In this document: positions 62,851 through 64,000 of the stretch, in pieces
Position numbering within the stretch: position 1 is the first letter of the stretch
How the letters are laid out: each line of letters begins with the position of its first letter
Source of the DNA: Prosthecobacter sp.
Lineage (GTDB): Bacteria > Verrucomicrobiota > Verrucomicrobiia > Verrucomicrobiales > Verrucomicrobiaceae
Assembly: GCA_021733925.1 (NCBI GenBank)
Contig: JAIPJY010000006.1
Coordinates: forward strand, 1-64,000
DNA: 64,000 nucleotides
Reading direction: 5' to 3'
Notes under the pieces: model-generated
Told to the model about the DNA's origin: nothing
Seen by the model: only the letters and a program-made list of their open reading frames with translations
The model's database searches: none
Position numbers and translations under genes: made by a program

Positions 62851-64000
62851 ATGAAATTCATTCTCCCGTTTGCTGCTCTGGTCTTTTCCGCGTCGCCGAG
62901 CCTGGCTCAAGTCGCCTTGGAATCGGTCAAGGGTTTTGCTGATCTCGAAAAAGTGGCCGCACAACTGGCGCTGCAGCCCTATCAGGCACCGACGCAGAAT
63001 CTGGATCCGTTTTTCGAAGGGCTGAAGTACGACGGCCACCGGCAGATTCGCTTTCTACGTGACAAGGCCCTGTTTGCCGAATTGGGCGACACCTTCCGTA
63101 TCGAGTTCTTTCATCCGGGCTGGATGTTTAAAAAGCCCGTCGTCTTCTACAACATCAAGGAGCCCCAGACCGTCAATGTGCCATTTGACCGCGCTAATTT
63201 TGAATATGGCGACCTCAAAGTACCCGCGGAAGCCAGGAATCCGGTGGGCTACGCCGGCTTCCGCGTGCTGGCTCCTGACTCCTTGGTGAAACACCCCTTT
63301 GAGTTCATGGTCTTCATGGGAGCCAGCTACTACCGTGCAGTGACGACTCAGCTCGGTTACGGCATCTCCGCACGTGGCGTGGCGGTAAACACCATCGGCG
63401 GCGCACCGGAGGAGTTCCCCGATTTCACCCATTTCTGGTTTCAGCAGCCGAAGGCCGGAGAGAAATCGTTTAAGCTGCTCGCGCTTCTCAACGGCCCGAG
63501 CATCACCGGTGCATATGAATTTGAATCCACCCCCGGAATCAGCACTGAGATGAGAATCAAGGCCACGCTGCATCTGCGCAAGCCGGTGAAGATGCTGGGC
63601 ATCGCACCGTTCTCCAGCATGTTCTGGTTCGGCGAGAACTCGCATCCCAAACCCTATGATTTCCGGCCCGAGGTGCATGATTCGGACGGTTTGCAGGTTG
63701 AGATTAAAGACGGACCGTCGATCTGGCGACCGCTGGATGTCAGTCGCGACCTGCGATTGAGCATTTTCGAAACAGACAATCTCAAGGGCTTCGGCCTCGC
63801 GGAACGTGACCGTGACTTCAACAACTTCCAGGACCTCGAGGCCAACTACCATCGCCGTCCGGCAGTGTGGGTGGAACCGGTCAGCGGATTTGGCAAAGGC
63901 GCGGTGACACTCGTCGAGCTGTCCAGCGGCGAAGAAACCTGGGACAACATCGTGGCGATGTGGAGACCGGATAACTTGCCCGCCACGCCTGCTGAGCCCC
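62851..64000 (+). CDS. opgG: Glucan biosynthesis protein G-like (OpgG/MdoG), 3' end cut off by the window
   Basis: Starts ATG 62851 with a Sec leader (MKFILPFAALVFSASPSLAQ), open through the window end (383 codons). MdoG-type features: FEGLKYDGHRQIRFLRDKAL (about residues 54-73), FRIEFFHPGWMFKKPVVFYN, GYAGFRVLAP, YYRAVTTQLGYGISARGVAV, and the second half pattern SSMFWFGENSHPKPYDFRPEVHD in short pieces. OpgG is a periplasmic protein needed for osmoregulated periplasmic glucans (beta-1,2/1,6 type). Its closest relatives in Verrucomicrobiota may have other glucan tasks. Divergent from the DUF2238 gene; the 100-base gap holds its promoter. Confidence 0.92.
   Translation, partial: MKFILPFAALVFSASPSLAQVALESVKGFADLEKVAAQLALQPYQAPTQNLDPFFEGLKYDGHRQIRFLRDKALFAELGDTFRIEFFHPGWMFKKPVVFYNIKEPQTVNVPFDRANFEYGDLKVPAEARNPVGYAGFRVLAPDSLVKHPFEFMVFMGASYYRAVTTQLGYGISARGVAVNTIGGAPEEFPDFTHFWFQQPKAGEKSFKLLALLNGPSITGAYEFESTPGISTEMRIKATLHLRKPVKMLGIAPFSSMFWFGENSHPKPYDFRPEVHDSDGLQVEIKDGPSIWRPLDVSRDLRLSIFETDNLKGFGLAERDRDFNNFQDLEANYHRRPAVWVEPVSGFGKGAVTLVELSSGEETWDNIVAMWRPDNLPATPAEP

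Overview
The window looks like a chromosomal segment of a Gram-negative, GC-rich member of the PVC group, most probably Verrucomicrobiota (Prosthecobacter/Verrucomicrobium-like). The reasons are the PSD1-type cytochrome plus DUF1501 pair, FG-GAP and beta-helix secreted proteins, many Tat-like and Sec leaders, LpxK, LolA and an OpgG-like protein (an outer membrane), and a DksA-like protein with a histone-H1-like tail. The assignment is inference from gene content. No rRNA or tRNA gene was seen.

Layout. 0-9.8 kb: VanZ, a solitary nuoH, a small membrane protein, then a + strand block of DksA-like protein, bL33, bS18, FolE2, TsaC/Sua5, a REP-associated tyrosine transposase (RAYT) and MurJ. REP hairpins flank the RAYT and have become the coding sequence for the start of MurJ. 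9.8-16.5 kb: secreted PHP phosphoesterase, GlgE maltosyltransferase, a TIM-barrel epimerase, an Uma2 nuclease and a secreted alpha/beta hydrolase. 16.6-29.6 kb: FabF, LolA, a TonB-like-anchored vWA protein, polyprenyl synthase, dihydroorotase, two large secreted proteins, a trypsin-like protease, SMUG1-type uracil-DNA glycosylase, a CxxCH-bearing squalene-cyclase-like protein and PpnP.

29.7-41.5 kb is a potassium island: kup, a 27-residue microprotein, kdpFABC, kdpDE, and then a second KdpD-like kinase (without the cytosolic KdpD/Usp input domain) with its own KdpE. A 16-bp T-rich motif, TTYACRCWTTYTTRAC, lies 58-76 bases upstream of kup, the kdpF unit and the second kinase gene, and resembles the known KdpE operator. 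It suggests one K+ regulon that includes kup.

41.5-52.1 kb: a thioredoxin/trypsin fusion, an MFS carrier, a tightly overlapping lpxK-fdhD-membrane protein-cysteine desulfurase operon, a serine-hydrolase-like protein with the nucleophile serine replaced by Phe, an ArsR-methyltransferase fusion and a membrane-anchored SNase. 52.3-62.1 kb: an eight-gene + strand operon headed by an FCD/GntR regulator with a palindrome of the FadR/UxuR type (AATTGGTA-N8-TACCAATT) right before its start codon. It carries a PSD1 cytochrome, a GH5-like enzyme, a polygalacturonase-like beta-helix, DUF1501, a D-2-hydroxyacid dehydrogenase and two DUF1080-like proteins: a probable plant- or algal-polysaccharide (uronate?) utilisation locus with no described pathway known to me. 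The window ends inside an opgG-like gene.
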